From Marilutibacter chinensis (GTDB lineage: Bacteria; Pseudomonadota; Gammaproteobacteria; Xanthomonadales; Xanthomonadaceae), in assembly GCF_021725675.1 (NCBI RefSeq), contig NZ_JAKJPO010000004.1, positions 267,584 to 331,583 on the forward strand: 64,000 bases of DNA. Direction: 5' to 3'. Every line of letters begins with the position of its first letter. Within the stretch, counting starts at the first letter, position 1. A program made the translations under genes and the position numbers. Positions 1-9,828 of this stretch are shown one piece after another. The notes below the pieces were generated by a model. The model was not told where the DNA came from. It worked only from the letters and a program-made list of their open reading frames with translations, and searched no databases.

Positions 1-1570
<1,570 letters not shown>

Positions 1571-1625
1571 GGACGGAACCGGTTGGGTTGCATGAACGGG
1601 CCGGCGCACGCGCCAGGCCCCCAAT

Positions 1626-1646
1626 AAAAAAGGGCGCCTTGCGCCC
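1626..1646 (-). terminator. Rho-independent terminator upstream of secA
   Basis: Read on the minus strand, GGGCGC, loop AAG, GCGCCC is followed at once by TTTTTT. A perfect 6-bp GC stem with a run of six T is a textbook intrinsic terminator. It would stop transcripts arriving from the M23 gene or the repeat spacer about 55 bases before the secA start. Confidence 0.75.
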
Positions 1647-1674
1647 GTCTGGCACTCCGATTGTAGCTGGGGGC

Positions 1675-2117
1675 GAGGAAGCCTGCTTGCAAGGCACTGC
1701 CTTGCGGGCTTCCGAGCGCCCGGAGCGGCTGTGCCGCGCAGGGCCGGAACGAGGAAGCCTGCTTGCAAGGCACTGTCTTGCGGGCTTCTGGGCGCCAGGA
1801 GCGGCTGCGTCGCGCAGGGCCGGAAGAGGAGGCTTGGCCTTGCGGGCTTCCGAGCGCCCGGAGCGGCTGTGCCGCGCAGGGCCGGAACGAGGAAGCCTGC
1901 TTGCAAGGCACTGTCTTGCGGGCTTCTGGGCGCCAGGAGCGGCTGCGTCGCGCAGGGCCGGAAGAGGAGGCTTGCTTACGAGGCACCACCTCGCAAGCCG
2001 ACGAGCGCCCCGAGCGGCCGTACCGCGCAAGACCCGGACGAGGGGATCTCCCTGCACGGCTCCGCCCCCATAAACCGACAAGCATCCGGAGACGGCTGTG
2101 CCGCGCAGGGCTGGCGC
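1675..2117. repeat. Imperfect tandem repeat array, about 75-base unit, six copies
   Basis: Units begin near 1675, 1751, 1826, 1889, 1964 and 2040, each opening with GAGGAAGCC or GAGGAGGCT or a decayed form and ending near CGCGCAGGGCCGGA. Copies 1, 2 and 4 are full length (75-76 bases). Copies 2 and 4 are nearly identical. Copy 3 lacks about 14 bases after GGCTT. Copies 5 and 6 are diverged, and a remnant extends to about 2180. Open reading frames cross the array on both strands, but they repeat with it and resemble no protein. With the hairpins at 1626, 2193 and 2291 this accounts for the whole 763-base gap between secA and the M23 gene. Confidence 0.85.
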
Positions 2118-2192
2118 GAGGAAACCCGCATGCGGCGCTATAGCCTGGGCTTTCCAGATCCCATCCCCGGGCGGATTCGAGACAGAGGCAGC

Positions 2193-2259
2193 CGTAGACG
2201 CGGCGCAAGCCGCGATCGGATCTCCCCGAAAGCAGATGGCGGCTTGCGCCGCGTCTACG
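2193..2259. repeat. Long perfect inverted repeat (REP-like hairpin)
   Basis: The arms 2193-2213 and 2239-2259 are perfect 21-base reverse complements separated by a 25-base loop. The arm core GCGGCGCAAGCCGCGAT resembles the arms of the two elements at 54931 and 63435 (GCGGCGTGAGCCGCGAT), so this is probably a diverged member of the same extragenic palindrome family. Confidence 0.85.
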
Positions 2260-2290
2260 CGGAGAGCCCTCAGCTTGCCTGCCCTGAATG

Positions 2291-2314
2291 GAAAACGGGG
2301 CACCCTCGCCCCGT
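2291..2314 (-). terminator. Terminator-like hairpin after the M23 peptidase gene
   Basis: On the minus strand ACGGGGC, loop GAGGGT, GCCCCGT runs into TTTTCC, starting about 20 bases after the M23 stop codon. The stem is strong but the T tract is short, so moderate strength is expected. It is the natural 3' end for the M23 transcript. Confidence 0.6.
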
Positions 2315-2333
2315 CTCCACGCCACCTCGTGCT

Positions 2334-3245
2334 TCAGCCCTTCAGCGGCGACTGCTGGCTGAGGAAATTGCGCGGATTGACGACGCGGCCGTCTTCCCAG
2401 ACCTCGAAGTGGACGTGGGCGCCGGTCGAGCGGCCGGTCGAACCCGCCTTGGCGATCTCCTGCCCGGCCCGGACGAGCTCACCGACCTTGCGGGTCAGCC
2501 GCGAGTTGTGCGCGTAGCGGGTCACGTACCCGTTGCCGTGATCGACCTCGACCACCTTGCCGTAGCCCGAGCGCACGCCGGAGTAGCTGATCACGCCGTC
2601 GGCCACTGCGAACACCGGATCGCCTGTGTTCGCGTCGAAGTCGATGCCCTTGTGCAGCGCACGGCCGCCACGGAACGGATCGGCGCGCCAGCCGAATCCG
2701 GAGGTGATGTAGCTGCGAGCCACCGGCGAGCGCGACGGCACCGCGTTGAGATCGAGCTGACGGTTGAACAGCAGCGCCTCGAGCACCGAGAGCTGCTGGC
2801 CGGCGGCCTCGAACTGCGCATCGAGCTGCTGCAGCCCTTCGTCCAGTTCCGGCTTGGAGATGTCCTCGACCGGGCCGACACCACCAACGCCGACCGGCTT
2901 CTCGAAGTCGAATTCGCCGTCCTGCAGTTGCCCGATCCGGGTCAGCCGCTCGCCGAGCGCGTTGAGGCGGTTGGCTTCGGCCTGGAGTTCGCCCAGACGG
3001 GCGGCGAGCGCGTTGATCTCGCGCTGCGCCTCGCGGCGGGTATCCTCGATCTGGGTCTGTTGTTCGACGACCTGTGCGCGTAGCGTGGCGGTCATGGCTA
3101 TGCCGGCGGCAAGTCCCGCGCCCAGGCCGGTGGCGAGGAGCAGCGATGCATACAGGCCGGGGCGACCCGCGCCGATCCGGTGCCCCTGCTGAAGCAGGTG
3201 TGCAGCCCTCCGGCGCGATGATTGAATGATGTTCTCGAAGGTCAT
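2334..3245 (-). CDS. M23-family metallopeptidase (membrane-anchored peptidoglycan endopeptidase)
   Basis: 303 residues. A short basic cytoplasmic N-terminus is followed by one membrane segment at about 31-53, a predicted coiled coil at about 58-105, and a C-terminal LytM domain from about 180. The zinc ligands expected for an active enzyme are present: H198 and D202 in HKGIDFD, and H279 in AHVHFEVW, with H246 and H277 as the other catalytic histidines. It is thus likely a working D,D-endopeptidase that cuts peptide cross-links, not a degenerate EnvC/NlpD-type activator. I chose the ATG at 3243-3245; a TTG seven codons upstream would run into the divergent gene. Its start codon faces that of dciA with only 7 bases between. 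The position beside secA and the cell-wall cluster fits envelope growth. Confidence 0.9.
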   Translation of the reverse strand: MTFENIIQSSRRRAAHLLQQGHRIGAGRPGLYASLLLATGLGAGLAAGIAMTATLRAQVVEQQTQIEDTRREAQREINALAARLGELQAEANRLNALGERLTRIGQLQDGEFDFEKPVGVGGVGPVEDISKPELDEGLQQLDAQFEAAGQQLSVLEALLFNRQLDLNAVPSRSPVARSYITSGFGWRADPFRGGRALHKGIDFDANTGDPVFAVADGVISYSGVRSGYGKVVEVDHGNGYVTRYAHNSRLTRKVGELVRAGQEIAKAGSTGRSTGAHVHFEVWEDGRVVNPRNFLSQQSPLKG

Positions 3246-3252
3246 ATTTCCG

Positions 3253-3756
3253 ATGTCTGATTCCAAAGCCAGATCCTCGCGCCGTCAGCCGGCTCCGCAG
3301 GAGGCGCTCGACGCGCTGCTCGCGGAACCTGCCGGCGACCCGATCCGTCGCGCCCTATGGCTCGACGAGGTGGACCGTCGCCTACGTCCCCATCTGCCGC
3401 CTTCACTGGCCCCGCACGCGAGGCTTGCGAATATCGACCACGGCAGGCTGGTTTTTGTCGTCGATGCTCCGGTGTGGCAATCCAGACTCAGGATGTCCGC
3501 GCCGGAACTGATCGACGTGGCCCGCTCCATCGGGCTTGCTGCGACCGACGTGGTGATCAAGGCGTCGAAGACTCCCCATGCGCCGCCCAGACCGGCTCCA
3601 CGTCAGCCCGTCCCCATGTCCGCACACGCGAAGCAAGCGCTGCAGGCCGCCCTGGCCTCGCTTCCGACCGCCGATTCGGACGATCAGAACGGAGCCAAGT
3701 CCAGCGATCTGGGGGAAAACGCCCACAAAAAGCCGGGGGACGGGGCATCCTACTGA
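3253..3756 (+). CDS. dciA: DciA-like DUF721 protein (predicted DnaB helicase loader)
   Basis: 167 residues from the ATG at 3253. The N-terminal half (about 25-105) has the DUF721 pattern: a LWLDEVDRRLRPHLPPSL helix, then strands around GRLVFVVDAPVWQSRLR and a helix with PELIDVARSIGL. The rest is a low-complexity Pro/Ala/Asp tail. DUF721 proteins are DciA, the ancestral loader that helps place the replicative helicase DnaB on DNA in bacteria lacking DnaC. That function is family knowledge; the assignment rests on pattern. The gene is divergent from the M23 peptidase and convergent with lpxC. An ATG at 3226 is possible but would overlap the M23 gene. Confidence 0.8.
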   Translation: MSDSKARSSRRQPAPQEALDALLAEPAGDPIRRALWLDEVDRRLRPHLPPSLAPHARLANIDHGRLVFVVDAPVWQSRLRMSAPELIDVARSIGLAATDVVIKASKTPHAPPRPAPRQPVPMSAHAKQALQAALASLPTADSDDQNGAKSSDLGENAHKKPGDGASY

Positions 3757-3767
3757 CGCAAGTAGCT

Positions 3768-3823
3768 GTATTTGTTAACTATAAAGAAACAAATAGGAAA
3801 AAATTTGTTAAATTTCAGTTAAC
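3768..3823. promoter_or_regulatory. AT-rich island with inverted ends, function unknown
   Basis: About 22 percent G+C by hand count, against roughly 70 percent in the surroundings. It contains GTTAACT at 3774-3780 and its inverse AGTTAAC at 3817-3823, and a direct repeat TTTGTTAA at 3771 and 3804. It lies between the convergent dciA and lpxC genes, where no gene start needs a promoter. Either strand offers TATAAA or TTATAG-like hexamers, but no well-spaced -35/-10 pair was found. The rest of the gap, 3824-4074, shows no gene or clear signal. Confidence 0.35.
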
Positions 3824-4074
3824 CGGCGGGCGTTTGTTCACGTCTGTGACGGTCGCACGTTTGCGCCGTGCGAAGCAGCGGCTGCACATCGGAACGGACT
3901 CCGAGGGCTGATGCACGCATGACCGGACGGCCGCGCGGGCAATCCCGCGTTGCTAGATGCAGCCTCCAAACGCCTCAGCGCCGCCAAGGACGCTGGAGCC
4001 GTGGAGGCGAGTACCCGGGGACCGGGCGGGATCGATCTCCGCAGGGTCGATCGGAAGGCCGGGCCGACCGCCGG

Positions 4075-4986
4075 CTAGGCGTTGGCCGGGGTGCCGTAGG
4101 CGACCGGGACCGGCTGCCGCTCGTCGACGTAACTGACCTCTTCCCACGCGGACGGCTGGGCCATCAGCGCACGTACCAGCTTGTTGTTCAATGCATGGCC
4201 GGACTTGAAGCCCTCATAGGCGCCGATGATCGGCCGGCCGGCGAGATAGAGGTCGCCGACCGCGTCGAGGATCTTGTGGCGTACGAACTCGTCGGCGTAG
4301 CGCAGGCCGTCCTCGTTCAGGACCCGGAACTCGTCGAGCACGATCGCATTGTCCATCGAACCGCCAAGACCGAGATTGCGCTCGCGCATGAACTCCAGGT
4401 CGCGCATGAAACCGAAGGTGCGGGCGCGGCTGACTTCCTTGACGTAGGAGGCGGTCGAGAACTCGACTTCCGCACGCGACTGCGAAGCCGGAATCGCAGG
4501 ATGGTCGAACTCGACGGTGAAGCCGATCCGGAACCCCTCGTGCGGAGCGAAACTGGCGACCTTGTCGCCGTCGCGCACCTCGACCGGATGCCTGATCCGG
4601 ATGAAGCGCTTGGGAGCCTCCTGCTCGACGATACCGGCCGACTGCAGCAGGAACACGAACGGGCCCGCCGAGCCGTCCATGATCGGCACCTCGGGCGCGG
4701 ACAGGTCGATGATCACATTGTCGACCCCCAGGCCGGCCAGGGCTGACATCAGGTGCTCGACCGTCATCACCTTGCCGTTTCCAGCGCTCAACCCGGTGCA
4801 CAGCAGGGTCTCGGTGACCAGATCGGCGCGCGCGGGGATCTCCACCACAGGGTCGAGGTCGACGCGGCGGAACACGATGCCGCTGTCCACCGGGGCCGGA
4901 CGCAGGGTCAGGAAGACCTTGTCGCCGCTGTGCAGGCCCACGCCGGTGGCGCGGATCAGATTCTTGAGAGTGCGCTGGCGCAACAT
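4075..4986 (-). CDS. lpxC: UDP-3-O-acyl-N-acetylglucosamine deacetylase LpxC
   Basis: Zinc amidase carrying out the committed step of lipid A synthesis, removing the N-acetyl group from UDP-3-O-acyl-GlcNAc in the cytoplasm. 303 residues, matching the family length (about 305). It starts MLRQRTLKN and continues with the family opening [11 protein letters not shown]. The zinc-binding sites are visible as [12 protein letters not shown] and [15 protein letters not shown], and the late catalytic histidine lies in SGHALNNKL. Upstream ATG or GTG codons are open but lie outside the conserved start. It follows ftsZ on the same strand after a 482-base gap, the classic dcw neighbour, and faces dciA tail to tail. 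Confidence 0.97.
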   Translation of the reverse strand: MLRQRTLKNLIRATGVGLHSGDKVFLTLRPAPVDSGIVFRRVDLDPVVEIPARADLVTETLLCTGLSAGNGKVMTVEHLMSALAGLGVDNVIIDLSAPEVPIMDGSAGPFVFLLQSAGIVEQEAPKRFIRIRHPVEVRDGDKVASFAPHEGFRIGFTVEFDHPAIPASQSRAEVEFSTASYVKEVSRARTFGFMRDLEFMRERNLGLGGSMDNAIVLDEFRVLNEDGLRYADEFVRHKILDAVGDLYLAGRPIIGAYEGFKSGHALNNKLVRALMAQPSAWEEVSYVDERQPVPVAYGTPANA

Positions 4987-5468
4987 GTTCGGGACGGGCC
5001 TGTCGGTGTTGTTATGGTGTCGAAGCCCAGGCGGCCGGGACCGGTACGCCATCGGCCCTCTGCCGGGCCTTCCGCGCGGAGTCGCGACGCCTGCATGCGT
5101 GCCGGACCGGCACGCCCAAAATCATGGGGAGAATACCACGCAGGTGGCTGAACCTGAACGAAAAGCCGGCCCAGTCCCGGACCTGTCATCAGGGAGGGAG
5201 AAACTGGCCGGTCCGGATGCCGGACCGGCCGAAGATCCCGGGCCGGGGCCCGGGACGTATATCCCGCCTGGCCGGGGACGAGTCCGGCCAGTCCAGGGCT
5301 GCGGCCTGCCTTCGCTACCGGCGCGCCGCGATGTACCTGCTCAGTCCGTCCGGCGACGCAGCGTGAGTCGCCGCACCCGCAAACCGCCGTCGTGCGCGGT
5401 GCCGAACGCCTGACCATGGAAGGCCTGGCCGGACCACCCGAAGCGGCAGTGCGTCGCCCTGGACTGCA
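4987..5468. other. ftsZ-lpxC spacer with two adjacent GC hairpins
   Basis: No convincing gene in 482 bases. Two back-to-back palindromes stand out. GGCCGGTCCGG at 5206-5216 pairs with 5220-5230 across a 3-base loop. CCCGGGCC at 5237-5244 pairs with 5247-5254. Neither is followed by a T run on the minus strand, so they are not classical terminators. They may attenuate read-through from ftsZ or mark its 3' end. An lpxC promoter should lie between them and 4987, but I see no strong hexamer pair. Confidence 0.5.
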
Positions 5469-6689
5469 TCAGTCGGCCTGGCGGCGCAGGAACGCCGGAA
5501 TGTCCAGGTAGCTGCTGTCGCTGCCGAAGTCTGCGGCCTCGGGCGCCGAGGACGCCGCCGGAGCGGTGTCCGCCATGCCGCCGCCGCGGCGCAGGCTGCC
5601 GCCGAAGCTGGGCGCCGCCGAAACCGGGGCCTCGTCCATCGCGCTGAACTCGGGCTGGCCGGTGGTGCCGTTGCGGACCAACTGGATAGGCGCGCGGTGC
5701 TCGTTCGGGCGGGCCTGCTTCGAGACCGCACGGTTGAGGCCGGTGGCGACCACCGTGACCTTGACCTCGTCCTGCATGTCCGGGTCGAGCACGGTGCCGA
5801 TGACCACGGTCGCATCCTCGGACGCGAACTGCTCCACGGTGCGGCCGACCTCGTCGAACTCGGCCATCGTGAAATCCGGGCCGGCAGTGATGTTGACCAG
5901 GATGCCGTTGGCGCCGGACAGATTGACGTCGTCCAGCAGCGGGTTCTGGATCGCCGACTCGGCCGCAGCCTGGGCACGGTCGTCGCCGCGGGCGCTGCCG
6001 GTGCCCATCATCGCCAGGCCCATCTCGCTCATCACCGTGCGCACGTCGGCGAAGTCGACGTTGATCAGGCCCGGACGCACGATCAGGTCGGCGATGCCCT
6101 GCACCGCGCCGAGCAGCACGTCGTTGGCCGCGCGGAACGCCTGGATCATCGTAGCGTTGCGACCGAGCACGGTGATCAGCTTCTCGTTCGGAATCGTGAT
6201 CAGCGAATCGCAATGGTGGCTCAGCTCCTCGATGCCCTTGAGCGCGACCTGCATGCGGCGGCGCCCCTCGAACGGGAACGGCTTGGTGACCACGGCGACG
6301 GTCAGGATGCCCATCTCCTTGGCCAGCTGCGCGACCACCGGTGCCGCGCCGGTACCGGTGCCGCCGCCCATGCCGGCGGTGATGAACACCATGTCGGCGC
6401 CTTCCATCGCGTCCATCAGGCGCTCGCGGTCCTCCAGCGCGGCCTGGCGACCGACCTCAGGGTTGGCGCCCGCGCCAAGGCCCTTGGTGACGTTGCTGCC
6501 GAGCTGCAGCTGCAGCTTTGCGCCGCAGTTCTTGATCGCCTGCGAGTCGGTGTTGGCGGTGATGAATTCGACGCCATCGACGTTGCTGCTGACCATGTGC
6601 GCGACCGCGTTGCCGCCGCCGCCGCCGACGCCGATGACCTTGATGATGGCATTGGGTGCCATGCTCTCGACCAGTTCGAAATGTGCCAT
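5469..6689 (-). CDS. ftsZ: Cell division GTPase FtsZ
   Basis: Tubulin homologue forming the cytokinetic ring under the inner membrane. 406 residues. The N-terminal IKVIGVGGGGGNAV binds nucleotide, and the tubulin signature GGGTGTG is at 108-114. The T7 synergy loop contains NVDFADVR, and an Ala/Ser/Gly-rich linker leads to the C-terminal peptide DIPAFLRRQAD, which recruits FtsA and ZipA. A purine-rich GAGGACGAGGAC precedes the ATG. It is the last dcw gene, 150 bases after ftsA, so a local promoter is likely in addition to cluster read-through. Every expected element is present. Confidence 0.98.
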   Translation of the reverse strand: MAHFELVESMAPNAIIKVIGVGGGGGNAVAHMVSSNVDGVEFITANTDSQAIKNCGAKLQLQLGSNVTKGLGAGANPEVGRQAALEDRERLMDAMEGADMVFITAGMGGGTGTGAAPVVAQLAKEMGILTVAVVTKPFPFEGRRRMQVALKGIEELSHHCDSLITIPNEKLITVLGRNATMIQAFRAANDVLLGAVQGIADLIVRPGLINVDFADVRTVMSEMGLAMMGTGSARGDDRAQAAAESAIQNPLLDDVNLSGANGILVNITAGPDFTMAEFDEVGRTVEQFASEDATVVIGTVLDPDMQDEVKVTVVATGLNRAVSKQARPNEHRAPIQLVRNGTTGQPEFSAMDEAPVSAAPSFGGSLRRGGGMADTAPAASSAPEAADFGSDSSYLDIPAFLRRQAD

Positions 6690-6839
6690 GTCCTCGTCCT
6701 CTGTCTGTGCAGTGTCTATGCAGTGCTAGTTGTTGTTGTGGTCTTGCATTGGGGAGATTGAGTGTGTTGCCGGTCTTACATACCGCCGTCTTCCGCCTTG
6801 CCTGCCCGGTCCCGGCGCCCTCGCCGCGACCGTCGAAAA

Positions 6840-8090
6840 TCAGAACTCCCCGCGGTACCAGTTCTTCAGCCTGTTGAAGAACGAACCGGCCCGTCCGGTC
6901 GGGATGACCGGGCGCCGCGGATGCTCGATCTGGCTGCCCATCAGCAGCAGGCCGACCCCGGTCGCGTGGACCGGATTGCCGACCACTTCGCCCAGGCCGG
7001 TCACGTGCTGCGGAATGCCGACGCGCACCGGCATCTGCAGCATTTCCTCGGCCAGTTCGACCACGCCCTCCATCTTCGAGGCGCCGCCGGTCAGCACCAT
7101 GCCGGCGCGCACGTGCTGCTCGAACCCGCTGCGGCGCAGCTCGGCCTGGACCATTTCGAAAAGCTCCTCGTAACGCGCCTGCACCGCCTGGGCGAGCGAA
7201 TGGCGCGGCATCCGCCGCGGCGGACGGTCGCCGACCGACGGCACCTGGATCGACTCCTCCGCGGTCGCCATCTGCGCCAGCGCGCAGGCGTAGCGGACCT
7301 TGATCTGCTCGGCCTCCGGGGTCGGCGTACGCAGCATGTGGGCGATGTCCTCGGTGACCTTGTCGCCGGCGATCGGCAGGCTCGCGCTGTGCGCGATCGC
7401 GCCATGGACGAACACCGCGATGTCGGTGGTGCCGGCGCCGATGTCGACCAGCACCACGCCGAGCTCGCGCTCGTCGCTGGTCAGCACCGCCTGGCTGGAG
7501 GCGAGCACGCCGAGGATCAGGTCGTCGACCTGCAGGCCGCAGCGCTGCACGCACTTGCTGACGTTGGCCGCCGCCGACTGCGCGCAGACCACCAGGTGCG
7601 CGTGCACCTCCAGGCGCACGCCGGTCATCCCGACCGGGTTGCGGATCCCTTCCTGCGAGTCGTCGAGCACGTAGTCGCGCGGGATCGCGTGCAGGATCTT
7701 CTGGTCGGCCGGGATCGCGACCGCCTTGGCCGCCTCCAGCACGCGATCGAGATCGCCGTGGCTGACCTCGCCGTCGCGGATCGGAGCGATGCCCTGCGAG
7801 TTGCGGCATTGCACGTGGCTGCCGGAGATCGACGCATAGACCGAACGGATCTCGCAGCCGGCCATCAGTTCGGCCTCCTCGACCGCACGCTGGATCGACT
7901 GCACGGTCGACTCGATGTCGACGACCACGCCCTTGCGCAGGCCGCGCGACTCGTGCGAGCCGATGCCGATCACCTCGATCGGATTGCCGGGCCCGCTGTG
8001 GTCGGGTGTGTATTCGCCCACCAGCGCCACCACCTTGGAGGTGCCGATGTCGAGGCCGACGATGAGCGACTTGTCGCCTTTGCGGTTCAT
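6840..8090 (-). CDS. ftsA: Cell division protein FtsA (actin-like membrane tether)
   Basis: 416 residues with an actin/Hsp70-type ATPase fold: phosphate-1 loop GLDIGTSKVVALVGEY near residue 11, phosphate-2 DIGAGTTDIAVF and the adenosine motif VLTGGASKMEG. The final residues, GSFFNRLKNWYRGEF, form the amphipathic helix that anchors FtsA and hence FtsZ polymers to the inner membrane. The ATG at 8088-8090 overlaps the ftsQ stop (ATGA). The frame stays open upstream, but that part is the out-of-frame shadow of ftsQ. No anomalies. Confidence 0.97.
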   Translation of the reverse strand: MNRKGDKSLIVGLDIGTSKVVALVGEYTPDHSGPGNPIEVIGIGSHESRGLRKGVVVDIESTVQSIQRAVEEAELMAGCEIRSVYASISGSHVQCRNSQGIAPIRDGEVSHGDLDRVLEAAKAVAIPADQKILHAIPRDYVLDDSQEGIRNPVGMTGVRLEVHAHLVVCAQSAAANVSKCVQRCGLQVDDLILGVLASSQAVLTSDERELGVVLVDIGAGTTDIAVFVHGAIAHSASLPIAGDKVTEDIAHMLRTPTPEAEQIKVRYACALAQMATAEESIQVPSVGDRPPRRMPRHSLAQAVQARYEELFEMVQAELRRSGFEQHVRAGMVLTGGASKMEGVVELAEEMLQMPVRVGIPQHVTGLGEVVGNPVHATGVGLLLMGSQIEHPRRPVIPTGRAGSFFNRLKNWYRGEF

Positions 8091-8824
8091 GATTGTCCTT
8101 GCGTCTGCAGAGCCGGCGCGGGTTCGATCGTGTCGCCCCACGTCAGCGAGAAACCGTTGGTGTAGCGGAGGTCTGCCCGCGTCAGCGCCTGCGCCCGCTG
8201 CGCGACCAGTTGCGGGACGACGCGGATGAAGCGACGCAGCCGCTCGTCCGGACGGGTGCGGCCCACCACGACGGTGGTGCCGCTGGCGAGGTCGAGCGTC
8301 CAGCTGCCGCGCGCGTCGAGCTCGACGCTTCGTACGCCGACGCCGAGTGGCGCGAACAGCGTGCGCGACTCGTTGTAGAAGCGGACCACGTCGGAGACAC
8401 GGGTATCCGGGCCGGCCAGCCTGGGCAGGTTCGCCGGCACCTCGATGCCCTTCGCCGGAAACAGCCTTCCCTGTTCCGACAGCAGCCGGGCATCGCCCCA
8501 GCGCGCGAATGGCCGATGCTCGACCACCGACACTTCGAGGATGTCCGGCCAGCGCTTGCGCACCTCGGCATGCTCGACCCACGGCAACCCGGCGACCGCC
8601 GCCTGCGCGGCCTCAAGATCGACCGCGAAGAAGCCCTGCTTCGCGTACGGCATCAGCGCCTTCTGCAATGCGGCCGCGTCCACCCGCTCGAACTCGGCGG
8701 TCGCGCGCAGCCGGGTCAATGGCCACTGTTCCTGGCCGATCCAGCCCTTGAGCACGGCGACCACCGGCAGCACCACCAGGGCCACCGCCAGAGTCCAGCC
8801 AAGCAGGCGCACGAGCGCGTTCAT
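8087..8824 (-). CDS. ftsQ: Cell division protein FtsQ
   Basis: Bitopic divisome protein that, with FtsB and FtsL, links early and late division proteins. 245 residues. One membrane segment at about 5-27 is followed by a periplasmic POTRA domain (about 38-105) and the beta domain containing the conserved [14 protein letters not shown] strand, here [16 protein letters not shown]. It starts at the ATG at 8822-8824, overlapping the ddlB stop by four bases, and ends overlapping ftsA. Sequence conservation of FtsQ is low, but order and topology make the call secure. Confidence 0.93.
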   Translation of the reverse strand: MNALVRLLGWTLAVALVVLPVVAVLKGWIGQEQWPLTRLRATAEFERVDAAALQKALMPYAKQGFFAVDLEAAQAAVAGLPWVEHAEVRKRWPDILEVSVVEHRPFARWGDARLLSEQGRLFPAKGIEVPANLPRLAGPDTRVSDVVRFYNESRTLFAPLGVGVRSVELDARGSWTLDLASGTTVVVGRTRPDERLRRFIRVVPQLVAQRAQALTRADLRYTNGFSLTWGDTIEPAPALQTQGQS

Positions 8825-9828
8825 GCGTGCACGCCTCCTTCGCCGCCGTCCGCAACTGTCTGTACGGGGATCGTCTGCTCCAGGATCAGCCAGCACAGCG
8901 ACGGGAAGTCGATGCCGAGCCGGGCAGCGGCCTTCGGCACCAGCGAATGGCTGGTCATCCCCGGAGCGGTGTTGACCTCGATCAGCTGGAAGCCGAGCTC
9001 GCGATCGCGCATCACGTCGACCCGGCCCCAGCCGCTGCAGCCGGCGGCGCGGAACGCGGCCAGCGCGAGCTCGCGGATTTCCGCCTCTTCCCCACCCTCC
9101 AACCCGGGACAGATGTAGCGGGTGTCGTCGGCAACGTACTTGGCGTGGTAGTCGTACCAGTCGCCGGCCGGTTCGATCCGGATCGACGGCAGCGCAACAT
9201 CGCCGAGGATTCCGACCGTGTACTCGGCCCCCTGCACCATCCGCTCCATCAGCAGCTCGCCGTTGTAACCCGCTGCGAACTGCGCGGCCGCGGCCAGGTC
9301 GGCCTCGCCGAGGATGCGGAACACGCCGACGCTGGAGCCTTCGCACGAGGGCTTGACGAACACCGGCAGGCCCAGCGAACGCGCAGCGGCAGACAGGTCG
9401 GCACCGGCGGCGAGACGGACGAAGCGCGGCGTTGGCAGTCCCTCCGCCATCCACACCTGCTTGGTGCGGATCTTGTCCATCGTCAGCGCCGACCCAAGCA
9501 CGCCCGGACCGGTGTATGGCACAGCCAGTGCGTCGAGCAGGCCCTGCAGCACGCCGTCCTCGCCGCCGCCCCTGTTGCCGTGCAGGATGTTGAACACGCG
9601 ATCGACGCGTCGCGCCGGGTCGGAGGCACCGGCACGGATCGCGTCGACCAGGGCCGGGATGCCGTCGATGGCGAAGGCATCCACGCCCCGCGCCTGCAAC
9701 GCCTCGAGCACGTTGCGGCCGGAATCGAGGGAGACCTCGCGCTCGGCACTGGTGCCGCCCATCAGCACGGCGACGCGGCCGAATACCGCCGGATCGATGT
9801 AGCGCGCGGTCGTCAACGGCGTGCTCAT
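8821..9828 (-). CDS. ddlB: D-alanine-D-alanine ligase
   Basis: ATP-grasp ligase that makes the D-Ala-D-Ala dipeptide of the peptidoglycan stem. 335 residues. The N-terminal [19 protein letters not shown] is the family signature. The central part carries the grasp motif with [15 protein letters not shown]. The C-terminal ligand loop reads [23 protein letters not shown]. The ATG at 9826-9828 overlaps murC by four bases. It sits in the standard dcw position between murC and ftsQ. A second ddl elsewhere is possible but cannot be judged here. Confidence 0.96.
   Translation of the reverse strand: MSTPLTTARYIDPAVFGRVAVLMGGTSAEREVSLDSGRNVLEALQARGVDAFAIDGIPALVDAIRAGASDPARRVDRVFNILHGNRGGGEDGVLQGLLDALAVPYTGPGVLGSALTMDKIRTKQVWMAEGLPTPRFVRLAAGADLSAAARSLGLPVFVKPSCEGSSVGVFRILGEADLAAAAQFAAGYNGELLMERMVQGAEYTVGILGDVALPSIRIEPAGDWYDYHAKYVADDTRYICPGLEGGEEAEIRELALAAFRAAGCSGWGRVDVMRDRELGFQLIEVNTAPGMTSHSLVPKAAARLGIDFPSLCWLILEQTIPVQTVADGGEGGVHA

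Noticed and set aside
1675..2180. Possible CRISPR array
   Set aside because: The repeated part is nearly the whole unit; there are no unique spacers of constant length and no cas genes.
1588..2325. Open frames on both strands across the left tandem array
   Set aside because: They repeat with the DNA unit, differ between copies only by frame, and have no ribosome site or family resemblance.
5206..5254. Intrinsic terminator after ftsZ
   Set aside because: The two hairpins have strong stems but no T tract on either side, and lie over 200 bases from the ftsZ stop.
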